From the NCBI RefSeq assembly GCF_001013905.1, contig NZ_LN831790.1, positions 5,656,001 to 5,720,000 on the forward strand: 64,000 nt of DNA, read 5' to 3'. This document shows, piece by piece, positions 35,824 to 43,621 of the stretch. Positions within the stretch are counted from its first letter, which is position 1. Each line of letters starts with the position of its first letter. A model generated the notes under the pieces. It saw only the letters and a program-made list of their open reading frames with translations, ran no database searches and was not told the DNA's origin. The stretch comes from Streptomyces leeuwenhoekii. GTDB taxonomy: Bacteria; Actinomycetota; Actinomycetes; Streptomycetales; Streptomycetaceae. Position numbers and translations under genes: made by a program.

Positions 35824-36042
35824 TCAGCCGCAGCAGCCCCCGCCGCAGCAGCCACCTCCGCCGCCCGGTCCGGGTGCGGGGGCCGAAGCGGAGGACGAGC
35901 CGCCGACCGCGACCGTCGACAGGAGCTTCACGGTGTCGTCGTGGCCCGCTGGGCAGGCGGCGGGAGCGGAGGAGTCGGCCATGGGACGGCTCAGTTCGAA
36001 CGTGTCGCCGCAACTGCGGCAGCGGTACTCGTAGCGAGGCAT
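35824..36042 (-). CDS. FmdB-type zinc-ribbon protein
   Basis: A 72-residue small protein starting MPRYEYRCRSCGDTFE, the FmdB regulatory-protein signature. Zinc ligands are C-x2-C (Cys8, Cys11) and C-x3-H later. The tail GGGGGCCGGGCCG is Gly/Cys-rich and may bind further metal. The function is uncertain; family members have been linked to regulation of formamidase genes. Confidence 0.88.
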   Translation of the reverse strand: MPRYEYRCRSCGDTFELSRPMADSSAPAACPAGHDDTVKLLSTVAVGGSSSASAPAPGPGGGGGCCGGGCCG

Positions 36043-36118
36043 GGGCTCAGGTTAACCGCCGTGCGGGGCCGTTCGTAGGGCGAAAGCCGTTCGGGGAGCC
36101 GTCCGGTGGCCGATCCGT

Positions 36119-37528
36119 TCAGTGACCGGCGCCGCGGTCCTCCCGGATCCGGGTGACCACGCGGGCCACCGTCCGCCGGATGGCCTCCGTCTCCGTGAGG
36201 AAGTGCCAGTAGTCGGGGTGGCGGCCCTCCAGCGTGGCGACCGCCCGTTCCAGCCGGGCGACGGCGTCGTCCAGGGGGCGCGCGTGCCGTGGGTCGGGGG
36301 TGTGGCGTCCGGCCATGGCCAGCCGCTGGGCGTCGCGGATCGCGAACCGGGTGCGTTCGATCTCCCGCTGGGGGTCCTTCTGCACGGCGTCGAGCTGCCG
36401 CAGGCGGTCACCGGCGGCCGAGACGGCTTCGTCGGTCGCGTTCAGCAGGGCCCGGACGGTCGACAGCAGCGCGGTCGCGTCGGGCCAGCGCTGCTCGTCC
36501 CGGGCCGCCTGCGCCTCGGCCAGCTTCCGCTCGGCCTGCCGGACGGTGTCGGCGGCCTGCTCCGGCACATGCTGGAGGTCCTGCCAGCAGGCGACGGTGA
36601 ACCGCCGCCGCAGCTCGCTGAGGACCGGCTCGACCTGCTCCGCGCGGGTGGTGAGCGCCTGGGCGCGGGTACGCAGGGAGACCAGGCGGTGGCCGATCTC
36701 GGCGGCCCGCTCCGGCAGCCGTTCCGCCTCGGCGCGGACCGCCTCGGCCTCCCGGGTGACCCGCTCGGCGCGGTCCAGCGTCTGCGGCACGCCGTGCCGT
36801 CCGGCGCCCTCGTTCAGCTTGGTCAGCTCGGGGGCGAGGGCGGCGAGACGGGCGGCGAGGTCGTCCGCTCGCAGCCCCGTGCCCCGGGCGGTGTCCAGCG
36901 CCCGGGAGGCGGCGAGCAGGGACTGCCGCGCCCGTTCGACGGCGGGGGCGAGCCGGGCCAGTTGCGTCTCGGCCTTGCCGAGCAGCGGGCCGAGCCCCTC
37001 GGCGAAGCGGTCCAGTTCCTGCTTGGCCCGGCCGAGCTCGTCCTTGGCCGCGGTCAGCTGGGCGCGGGCCCGGGAGGCGGCCGGTGCCTCCAGGTCGTCG
37101 CGGTCCAGGTCGTGGGCGTCGACGGCGTCGATGTACTGGCGACTGGCCTCGTCGATGCGCCGCCCGAGCGCCGCGAAACCGTCGACCGCGCGCCGGGCGG
37201 CGGGGGAGTCGTCGACGGCCGTGATCGTCTCGATGGAGATCCGCAGGTCCCGCTGGGCGGTGTCCAGCTCGTAGAAGGCGGCCGCGGCGGCGTCCTTCGC
37301 GGCCTGTGCCTCGGCCCGCTGGCTCTCGGCGCGCCCGCCGAACCAGCGCCGGGTCCCGCCACCGGCGAACGCGGCGGGCAGCGCCAGCGCGGCCATCAGC
37401 GGCAGGGCGAGCAGCGTGAGCGTGCCGCGCGAAGCGCCGTACCGGGGGCGGCGCGGCGATCGGTGCGGCGGGCGAGGCGCGCACGGCTCCATCGGCGGCG
37501 TATACGGCTGCGATGGTGTCGCCGTCAC
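36119..37528 (-). CDS. coiled-coil protein with one N-terminal membrane helix
   Basis: A 469-residue protein of a type common in Streptomyces, with no recognised family. A basic N-terminus and a hydrophobic segment at about 35-57 are followed by nearly continuous Ala/Glu/Arg-rich helices with heptad-like spacing to about residue 400, suggesting a membrane-tethered rod. A single Cys lies in TVACWQDL. The start is GTG at 37528 behind GAGAGGG. It could be structural or a scaffold; nothing indicates an enzyme. Confidence 0.82.
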   Translation of the reverse strand: MTATPSQPYTPPMEPCAPRPPHRSPRRPRYGASRGTLTLLALPLMAALALPAAFAGGGTRRWFGGRAESQRAEAQAAKDAAAAAFYELDTAQRDLRISIETITAVDDSPAARRAVDGFAALGRRIDEASRQYIDAVDAHDLDRDDLEAPAASRARAQLTAAKDELGRAKQELDRFAEGLGPLLGKAETQLARLAPAVERARQSLLAASRALDTARGTGLRADDLAARLAALAPELTKLNEGAGRHGVPQTLDRAERVTREAEAVRAEAERLPERAAEIGHRLVSLRTRAQALTTRAEQVEPVLSELRRRFTVACWQDLQHVPEQAADTVRQAERKLAEAQAARDEQRWPDATALLSTVRALLNATDEAVSAAGDRLRQLDAVQKDPQREIERTRFAIRDAQRLAMAGRHTPDPRHARPLDDAVARLERAVATLEGRHPDYWHFLTETEAIRRTVARVVTRIREDRGAGH

Positions 37529-37599
37529 ATCCCTCTCCCGTGTCGTCCGCCCTGCCCGGGTTCATTCTCCCACCCGTAAGGGACGAACACACGGGGCGT

Positions 37600-38367
37600 T
37601 CAGTTCGCCGCGCGGACGGTGACTTTGCCGTCGTCGGTGAGGGCGTTCACCACGTGGGAGCTGGAGTCGTCGCGCGGCACGGACACGTCCACGCCTCCGT
37701 CGCCGGTCTCGGCCGTCACCCGGTACCCGGCCCGGGGCAGCTCGATCGTGACGGAGCCGTCGCCGCTGCGGGAATCCACGAGATCCGGCACGGCGTCCAG
37801 TTCGAGGCGGACCGAACCGTCCTTCGTCTGCGCGCGCACCCGGCGCGAGGAGACCTCCGCCCGGACGGATCCGTCGTCGGTGCGCAGTGTCAGCGGCCCG
37901 CTGGTGTCGGTGACGCGGATGGACCCGTCGCCGGTGCGGATCTCCAGCGCGTCGCGGAAGCCGCTCGCCCGCACGCCGCCGTCGCCGTCCACCACCTTCA
38001 CCGAGACGCCGTGGGGCACTGCGACGCGGTGCTTGGCCGCGCAGTTCGCGACGACGCCCGAGCAGTGCATCCGCAGCTTCAGCCGGTCGTCCCGCATCGA
38101 CCAGGTGACCTCCGGGGCCTCGCCGACGGCGACCGACCCCTGGAACCAGCGGGTCACCTCGACGCTGCCCCGCTCGTGCGACGGGGCGGCGACGATCTCC
38201 AGTGCCGAGTCGTCGGAGTCGATGGTGAGGGTCCGGCCGTGCAGCGGGAAGGACCGGTGGTCGGGATCGGTGTCGTCCTCGGCCGAGGAACAGGCGGTGA
38301 GGCCCGCGAAGAGCACGACGACGGCGCCGGTGACGGCGGCCGCGCGAGCGGGAACGGTACGGGCCAT
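37600..38367 (-). CDS. DUF4097-type beta-helix lipoprotein
   Basis: A 255-residue exported protein. The signal peptide ends in a lipobox (GLTAC, Cys about 26). The body consists of repeated short strands with the pattern (T/R)GDGS(I/V)R, DDGSVR, KDGSVR, GDGSVT, GDGGVDV, which build a DUF4097 right-handed beta-helix. The ATG at 38367 follows GGGGGAG. Such proteins lie on the cell surface; the function is unknown. Confidence 0.88.
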   Translation of the reverse strand: MARTVPARAAAVTGAVVVLFAGLTACSSAEDDTDPDHRSFPLHGRTLTIDSDDSALEIVAAPSHERGSVEVTRWFQGSVAVGEAPEVTWSMRDDRLKLRMHCSGVVANCAAKHRVAVPHGVSVKVVDGDGGVRASGFRDALEIRTGDGSIRVTDTSGPLTLRTDDGSVRAEVSSRRVRAQTKDGSVRLELDAVPDLVDSRSGDGSVTIELPRAGYRVTAETGDGGVDVSVPRDDSSSHVVNALTDDGKVTVRAAN

Positions 38368-38627
38368 GACGATCTCCCCCAGAGGCGACGACGGGTGCCT
38401 CGCCCGGGGCCCGAGCGGACGGGCGGCAGGACCCGGGGGCCCTGCGTGGCGAGGCCCTTCGACGGTAGGCATCCGCCGCCCGTCCCGGGATCCGGGCGGC
38501 TCCCGGATCATTGGTGGGGTTAACCCCCGGGCCGAGGTCGGGGAAGTCCCGGAGAGAGCGGCGAACGGGTGCGCGGTACGGGTTTGCCGGACAGCGCCCC
38601 GGGCAATGTAGGCTGTCGACTCGTTCT

Positions 38628-38699
<72 letters not shown>

Positions 38700-38732
38700 C
38701 CGGAACCGGCGGTGCGCACGCACGCCGGTGCG

Positions 38733-38762
38733 CAGGCCCCCGAAGACACCTCCGGGGGCCTG
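38733..38762 (+). terminator. tRNA-Val terminator
   Basis: Ten-bp perfect arms (38733-38742 and 38753-38762) with a 10-base loop, 33 bases past the tRNA and before the next gene. Confidence 0.75.
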
Positions 38763-38792
38763 TGTGCGCGGGTCCGTAGGATGTGGACCGTG

Positions 38793-39377
38793 ATGGGTTC
38801 CGAGCAGCATGGCCGACGGCCGCCCGCGTGGCGGTGGCGGGCCGTCTGCGTGCTCGGGCTGCTGGCCGGGTTGCTGGGGATGCACGGGCTGGCGCCGCGG
38901 GGCGGTTTGCCGGACCACACCCACACGTCCTTCGCGCACGTGGCCCCGGCGGGGCATCCCCTCGCGTCCTCGGCTGCCGCGCCCCTGACCCCGGCTTCCG
39001 CGCCGGGCGCCTCCGTCCCGGCTTCCGTGTCTTCCGGGTCGGCGGACTCCCTCGCGGCTTCCGTGCCTGCGGTGCCGTCCGGACGGGGCCCCGAGCCCGG
39101 GCCCGAACGGTCCGCGCCGCCTTCCTCGCCGGCCGCCGCCGCGGCCCACGACGGTTACGGGGCGACGGATGGTGACTGCGGCGGGGGACATGTCCGGCAC
39201 GCCGATACGACGTGCGCGTCCGGCGCGGTGGGCGGCGGGCCGGTGCTGTCCGCGCTCGTCGCGGACCCGGTGCCGCCGGCCGTCCGCGCCGAGGGCGCGT
39301 CCTCCCGCGTGGCCGAGGCACCCGACGGCGCACGCGCGCCGCCGTCCCTCTCCGAACTCCAGCTCCTGCGGATATAG
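38793..39377 (+). CDS. DUF6153-like small membrane/exported protein
   Basis: A 194-residue protein with one hydrophobic segment at about 14-33 (VCVLGLLAGLLGMHGLAP), followed by a His-rich start of the outer part (HTHTSFAHV) and a Pro/Ala/Ser-rich low-complexity stretch, then DCGGGHVRHADTTC with paired Cys and His. The layout matches DUF6153 proteins that precede DUF305 genes in Streptomyces. The frame is open back into the tRNA, so the true start is the ATG at 38793 or the GTG just before it; TAGGAT at 38777-38782 implies a leaderless mRNA. The function is unknown; metal binding is possible. Confidence 0.75.
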   Translation: MGSEQHGRRPPAWRWRAVCVLGLLAGLLGMHGLAPRGGLPDHTHTSFAHVAPAGHPLASSAAAPLTPASAPGASVPASVSSGSADSLAASVPAVPSGRGPEPGPERSAPPSSPAAAAAHDGYGATDGDCGGGHVRHADTTCASGAVGGGPVLSALVADPVPPAVRAEGASSRVAEAPDGARAPPSLSELQLLRI

Positions 39378-39462
39378 GCACCGCTCCCGCACCGCGCCCC
39401 GGCGGGCGCGGCGCATCGGCATGCCGACCATCCCTTCACAGCAGGAATCCAGGAGTTCACCC

Positions 39463-40140
39463 ATGAGCAGCATCCGTACGATGACGCGCCGCGCCGCCCT
39501 GGCGGCGGTGGCGGCCGGTGCCGCGCTCGCCCTCGCCGCCTGCGGCGGGGACGGGGACGGCGGCGCCGGACACGGCGGCCACGCCACGGCGTCCGCGAGC
39601 GCCGGGGCCACGGCACCGGCGGAGGGCGCAACCGCGACCGCAGCGCACAACGCCCAGGACGTCGCCTTCGCGCAGGGCATGATCCCGCACCACCGCCAGG
39701 CCCTGGACATGGCGCGGCTGGCCGTCGGCCGGGCCGCCTCCACCGAGGTCGAGGAACTCGCCGGGCGTATCGAGAAGGCGCAGGAACCGGAGATCGCGAC
39801 GATGACCGGCTGGCTGAGGTCCTGGGGCGAGCGGGTGCCGGGGCCGGCGGACTCCGCGTCCGGCACCGGCCACTCCGGACATTCCGGCCACTCCGATCAG
39901 CCCGGGATGCCCGGAATGATGGACGGCGCGGATATGGAGAAGCTGGAGGAAGCCACGGGCGAGGACTTCGACAGGATGTTCCTGACCTTGATGATCGAGC
40001 ACCACGAGGGTGCCGTGGAGATGGCCGCGACACAGCGGGAGAAGGGCGCGTACCAATCCGCCCGCGCCCTGGCCGACGACATCGTCACCGCCCAGAAGGC
40101 GGAGATCGCCGAGATGGAAAGGCTCCTCGACGGTCGCTGA
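39463..40140 (+). CDS. DUF305 lipoprotein
   Basis: A 225-residue exported protein. The signal peptide has a lipobox (LALAAC, Cys about 27), then a His/Gly/Ala-rich linker, then two DUF305 four-helix repeats, each with the MIPHH or MIEHH motif (FAQGMIPHHRQALDMA and LTLMIEHHEGAVEMA). Paired His and Met residues suggest copper or another metal as ligand. The ATG is behind AGGAG. It is 85 bp downstream of the DUF6153-like gene and probably co-expressed. Confidence 0.92.
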   Translation: MSSIRTMTRRAALAAVAAGAALALAACGGDGDGGAGHGGHATASASAGATAPAEGATATAAHNAQDVAFAQGMIPHHRQALDMARLAVGRAASTEVEELAGRIEKAQEPEIATMTGWLRSWGERVPGPADSASGTGHSGHSGHSDQPGMPGMMDGADMEKLEEATGEDFDRMFLTLMIEHHEGAVEMAATQREKGAYQSARALADDIVTAQKAEIAEMERLLDGR

Positions 40141-40261
40141 CGGCTCTCCCCGCTTCCCGCCCTCGCGCTCCGTCCGTCTCCGTGCGTCTCCTGCGAGTCC
40201 CGCGAGCCCCCCGGGGGGCTCGCAGGAGACCCGGCGTACCTCCGCCAACCCCTGTGGGTCC

Positions 40262-40624
40262 CTACGAATCCCGCCCGGTCTCCTCGGAGTCCTCGGGCGG
40301 GGTCTCGTGGGCGTGCTTGAGCTGGGAACGGGCGGTCACGCGGTCGGGGCCGCCGAGTTCGGACCAGTAGCGGTGAGTGCTGACGAAGACGGCGAGTTCG
40401 CGTTCCCGCTGCCGCAGCTTCTCGACCTCGGCCTGCTCGTCGGCGGACCAGCCGGGTGAGGCCGGCCGCTCGACCTTGCGCCAGCCGTTGTCGTCGCTGA
40501 AGGCGTCCAGGGGCTCGACCGACCAGGGGAGCCGCTTCAACAGGGCCGACAGCTCGGCCCGGACCTGATGCAGTTCCTGCTGACCGGCCAGGAGGTCACT
40601 CGGGAAGTCATAGGTCGTTGTCAC
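40262..40624 (-). CDS. conserved hypothetical protein
   Basis: A 120-residue hydrophilic, largely helical protein, rich in Glu, Arg and Leu, starting TTTYDFPSDLLAGQQELHQVRAE-like. No domain is recognised. Codon use and the acidic composition are typical of a real Streptomyces gene. The start is GTG at 40624. Its length and compact helical content suggest a small accessory protein; I cannot assign a function. Confidence 0.72.
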   Translation of the reverse strand: MTTTYDFPSDLLAGQQELHQVRAELSALLKRLPWSVEPLDAFSDDNGWRKVERPASPGWSADEQAEVEKLRQRERELAVFVSTHRYWSELGGPDRVTARSQLKHAHETPPEDSEETGRDS

Positions 40625-40749
40625 GACGCAATGATACGCCTGTTCGAATACGGGTGCCGGGAGGCTCCCGGGGATCCGCCTCCCGGTTCATCCGCACGGG
40701 GGTCCCGGGACGTGCGGGCCGGCGCCCCCGCGGGACGCCGGCCCGCACG

Positions 40750-41676
40750 TCACCGGTGAACGGCGTCCTCCGGATCACGCAGTTCCCGCAGTTCCCGCGG
40801 CACTCGCAGTTCCCGCAGTTCCCGCACCATATGGGCGGTCACCGGGACCGCACACCATGACGCTCGGCCGCGCGCAGCAAGGCGCCGCCGATGGCGTCCA
40901 GCTCCACGGGGCGGCCGGACTCGGCGTCGCGCTGCATGGACGACTTGGTGTGCGGCGGGAAGGCGTCGTAGCGGGCGGGGGCCTGGGCGGGATCGGCGGG
41001 GCCGCCGCAGGCGCGGCTGACCGCGGCCGTCTCCTCCGCCAGGGCCGTCAGCTTCTCGCGGTGCCGCCCGCGCACGGCGCCCAGGGGAAGCCCGTACCGG
41101 GTGGTGAGCAGGGCGAACGGCGCGAGGAACGACATCTTCGCCCACAGCGCCGCCGCCTCGCCGTCCACGACCCGCGAACCGGGCCCGCGGCGGACAGCGC
41201 CGCCGCGAGGACGTCGAGGCGTGCCCGGGGGGCCGTGCCGGGGCGCCGGTCAGGTCGATCTCCGCGAACGGGCTGCCGTGGTCGGCGGCGTCCCGGGCGG
41301 CACGGGTGGGCTCGACCCGGATGACCGCGGGGGCCACCCGCTCGGGTCGGTAGCGGGCCCGCGGGGTGTTCGACGCCGTTGAGGAACGGGACGAGCAGCC
41401 CGCCGCCCAGTAAACGGCGGCCGGTGCGCGGTCCAGGGCCGCGTCCAGGGCGGTGTGCTTCACCGTGATCAGGCATGCGTCGACCGGTCCGCGCAGGACG
41501 GTGTCCGCCTCGACGCGGGCCGTGAAGTCGCCGAACAGCGCGCTGTGGACGCGGACGCCGTCCGTGCGCAGGGCGTGGGCCGTCTCGTCCCCGGACAGGC
41601 AGATCACCCGGTGCCCGGCCCGGGCCGGCAGCGCGGTGAGAAGGCCGCCCACTCCGCCGGGTCGCGGCACGGCCAC
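40750..41676 (-). pseudogene. 2-dehydropantoate 2-reductase (ApbA/PanE) pseudogene
   Basis: Pieces of a ketopantoate reductase lie in order but in three frames. An N-terminal NAD(P)-binding part (PGGVGGLLTALPARAGHRV, DACLITVKHTALDAALDR) is followed by LLVPFLNGVEH in a second frame, ERVAPAVIRVEPTR and GSPFAEIDLTG in the first again, LDVLAAALSAAG in the second, AALWAKMSFLAPFALLTTR through LDAIGGALLRAAERHGV in a third, and PVTAHMVREL back in the first. That needs about five indels, near 41398, 41362, 41240, 41175 and 40853. The first Gly of the dinucleotide motif is replaced by Arg. The start codon is a GTG without a clear ribosome site. The gene is decayed. Confidence 0.85.
40779..40826. repeat. 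short 9-bp direct repeats (CAGTTCCCG)
   Basis: CAGTTCCCG occurs four times in two tandem pairs separated by a short spacer, at the 3' end of the decayed reductase gene; on the minus strand it reads as ELREL repeats. It probably results from slippage. Confidence 0.7.
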
Positions 41677-41816
41677 GGTGAGATCGTCGTCGGCCGTGGT
41701 GTGGTCCTTTCACCGGGCGGCCCCTCGGGCGGTGGCCGCCTCGCCGGGATCATGGCGGGGCGCCCGGGTGAGGAGAATGCCCGGCGGTGGCGGGGCCGGT
41801 GGACGACACTGGGAGC

Positions 41817-42047
41817 ATGTGCCGCAGCATCAAGACGCTTCGCCCGCCGGTCCTGGCCGAGGAGGCCACCGAGGAGGAGATCCGGGCCGCCGCCCTGCAG
41901 TACGTGCGGAAGGTCTCCGGTTTCCGGGCGCCGGCCGCCCACAACCGGGAGGTTTTCGAACGGGCCGTGGACGCGGTCACACAGGCCACGGCCGAGCTGC
42001 TGGACGGGCTGGAGGTGCGGGGCGCCGGAGCCCGCCGCGCGGGGTGA
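41817..42047 (+). CDS. DUF2277 family protein
   Basis: A 76-residue protein starting MCRSIKTLRPP, the DUF2277 signature, followed by EEIRAAALQYVRKVSGFRAP and an Arg-rich end. The family is found in actinobacteria and other bacteria and has no known function. The ATG at 41817 is favoured over an upstream in-frame start because similarity begins there, with GGGAG just before. It is divergent from the pseudogene. Confidence 0.9.
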   Translation: MCRSIKTLRPPVLAEEATEEEIRAAALQYVRKVSGFRAPAAHNREVFERAVDAVTQATAELLDGLEVRGAGARRAG

Positions 42048-42164
42048 CACCGCCGGGGCGCACGCCCCCGCGGGCCCCGCTGCCACGGGCGGGCGGTGCG
42101 GCCTCGGCCGCCGGGTGACCGCGCCGCGCCGCCTGCGTAGGCCCCGCGGTCGTGTGCGCGACGC

Positions 42165-42803
42165 CTACGACGCCTTGGCCGCCGGTGGCTGCCCGCGCCG
42201 TACCAGGAAGGCGGCCCCCGCCCCCGCGCCGAACAGCGCGACCAGCGACACGCCCGTCGCGAGCCACGTCGCGCCAAGCCACTGCCCGCCGAAATAGCCG
42301 AGGGCGACGCTGTAACCGGCCCAGGACAGTCCGGCCAGCGCGGACCAGGGGAGGAACTCGCGAACCCGGCGGTGGGCGGCGCCCGCGACGAAGGAGACGA
42401 CCGAGCGGCCGGCGGGGGCGAAGCGGGCGAGGACGACGAGGGCACCGCCGCCCCGGGCCAGGGCCGCGCCGAGACGCGCCTGCGCCGTCGTCAGACGGCG
42501 GGAGCGGGAGATGGCCCGGTCCAGCCGCGCACCGCCGCGCCAGGCGAGGCGGTAGGCCACGAGGTCGCCCAGGACGGAGGCGGTGGTGGCGCACAGCATC
42601 AGCACCAGGAGGTCGGGGACCCCGTCCGGGACCTGCCCGGTCGCCGCGCCCGAGCCCGCGGCGGCCGCCGTGGCCGCCGTGATCACCAGGACTCCGCTCG
42701 GCAGCATCGGCAGGAACACGTCCAGGAGCACCGACAGCGCCACCGCCGCGTAGATCCAGGGGCTGCTGACCAGCGACCCCATGCTCCCGAGACTTTCGAC
42801 CAC
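42165..42803 (-). CDS. DedA/SNARE-associated family membrane protein
   Basis: A 212-residue membrane protein with four or five hydrophobic segments. The start SPWIYAAVALSVLLDVFLPMLPSGVLVI has the DedA-like ProProSer variant (FLPMLPSG), and ARFAPAGRSVVSFVAG matches the conserved Arg region. The GTG at 42803 follows GGGGGAG; the frame extends upstream without similarity. It is the second DedA-type protein in the window, distinct from the one at 33088. Confidence 0.85.
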   Translation of the reverse strand: MVESLGSMGSLVSSPWIYAAVALSVLLDVFLPMLPSGVLVITAATAAAAGSGAATGQVPDGVPDLLVLMLCATTASVLGDLVAYRLAWRGGARLDRAISRSRRLTTAQARLGAALARGGGALVVLARFAPAGRSVVSFVAGAAHRRVREFLPWSALAGLSWAGYSVALGYFGGQWLGATWLATGVSLVALFGAGAGAAFLVRRGQPPAAKAS

Positions 42804-43020
42804 CGCGACTCCCCCGTGACTCCCCCGCGAACCGGACCGTGCCGCGACGCGCGGGGAGCGGCAGGGGCGGCCGATGACAGCCATACAGCGTACGCCCGGG
42901 GTGTGACAGAAGGTTCGCAGGGGGCTCATGCGCTGTGCACACGACGCTCACCCGGTGTACGGAAAACGGTGCCCTCCCCGTGCGGGAAGAGCACCGTCGG
43001 GTGGTGCGTGCGGGGCCGGC

Positions 43021-43479
43021 TCAGGCGGCGACCGGCGTCTGCCGCTCGGCCGCCGGCTGCTCCCCGGCCGCCGAGCGCCGGGTGAACAGCCGGTCCAGGC
43101 CGAAGGCGCCGGAGCCGGTGAAGACCAGCAGCAGGAACGCCCAGCAGAACAGGGCGGAGGGCTCGCCGCCGTTCTCCAGCGGCCACAGGGCGCTGGGCTG
43201 GTGGACCTTGAAGTACGCGTACGCCATGGAGCCCGAGGCTATGAGCGCGGCGACGCGCGTGCCGAGGCCGAGCAGGACGAGGCCGCCGCCGACCAGCTGG
43301 ATCACGGCCGCGTACCAGCCCGGCCAGGTGCCCGCATCGATGGTTCCGCCGTCGGTGCCCGCGGCACCGCCGAGCACACCGAAGAGGGAAGCGGCGCCGT
43401 GGCAGGCGAAGAGGAGGCCGACGACGATGCGGAAGAGCCCGAGGACGTACGGCTGGGCGCTGTCGAGGCGTCCGGTCAT
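43021..43479 (-). CDS. DoxX family membrane protein
   Basis: A 152-residue four-helix membrane protein starting PYVLGLFRIVVGLLFACHGA, with the DoxX helices VIQLVGGGLVLLGLGTR, LIASGSMAYAYF and ALFCWAFLLLVFTG. DoxX proteins act in quinone- or thiol-linked redox pathways, in mycobacteria together with SodA. An AAGGAG site precedes the ATG. The promoter region holds a TTAGGT/ACCTAA dyad. Confidence 0.92.
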   Translation of the reverse strand: MTGRLDSAQPYVLGLFRIVVGLLFACHGAASLFGVLGGAAGTDGGTIDAGTWPGWYAAVIQLVGGGLVLLGLGTRVAALIASGSMAYAYFKVHQPSALWPLENGGEPSALFCWAFLLLVFTGSGAFGLDRLFTRRSAAGEQPAAERQTPVAA

Positions 43480-43550
43480 GTGGGGGGTGCTCCTTCGGTC
43501 GGGCCGGTCGGGGAGGACCGGTCGGGGGACGAACCGACTGGAGGCACACG

Positions 43551-43578
43551 TTAGGTGAACCTAATCAATGCTTGCAAG
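43551..43578 (-). promoter_or_regulatory. operator-like dyads upstream of doxX
   Basis: TTAGGT-GA-ACCTAA (43551-43564) and the 8-base palindrome CTTGCAAG (43571-43578) lie in an unusually A/T-rich 50 bp upstream of the doxX gene. The first resembles half of an iron box (TTAGGTTAGG...CCTAA) but is too short for a full one. The regulator is unknown. Confidence 0.45.
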
Positions 43579-43621
43579 TTCAACATTTAGTCATGGGCGG
43601 CTTTCGGTCGTCGGAGAGGTT

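Noticed and set aside
43551..43564. A full iron box (DmdR/IdeR site) upstream of doxX
   Set aside because: Only the TTAGGT and ACCTAA ends are present with a 2-base centre; the 19-bp consensus length is not met.
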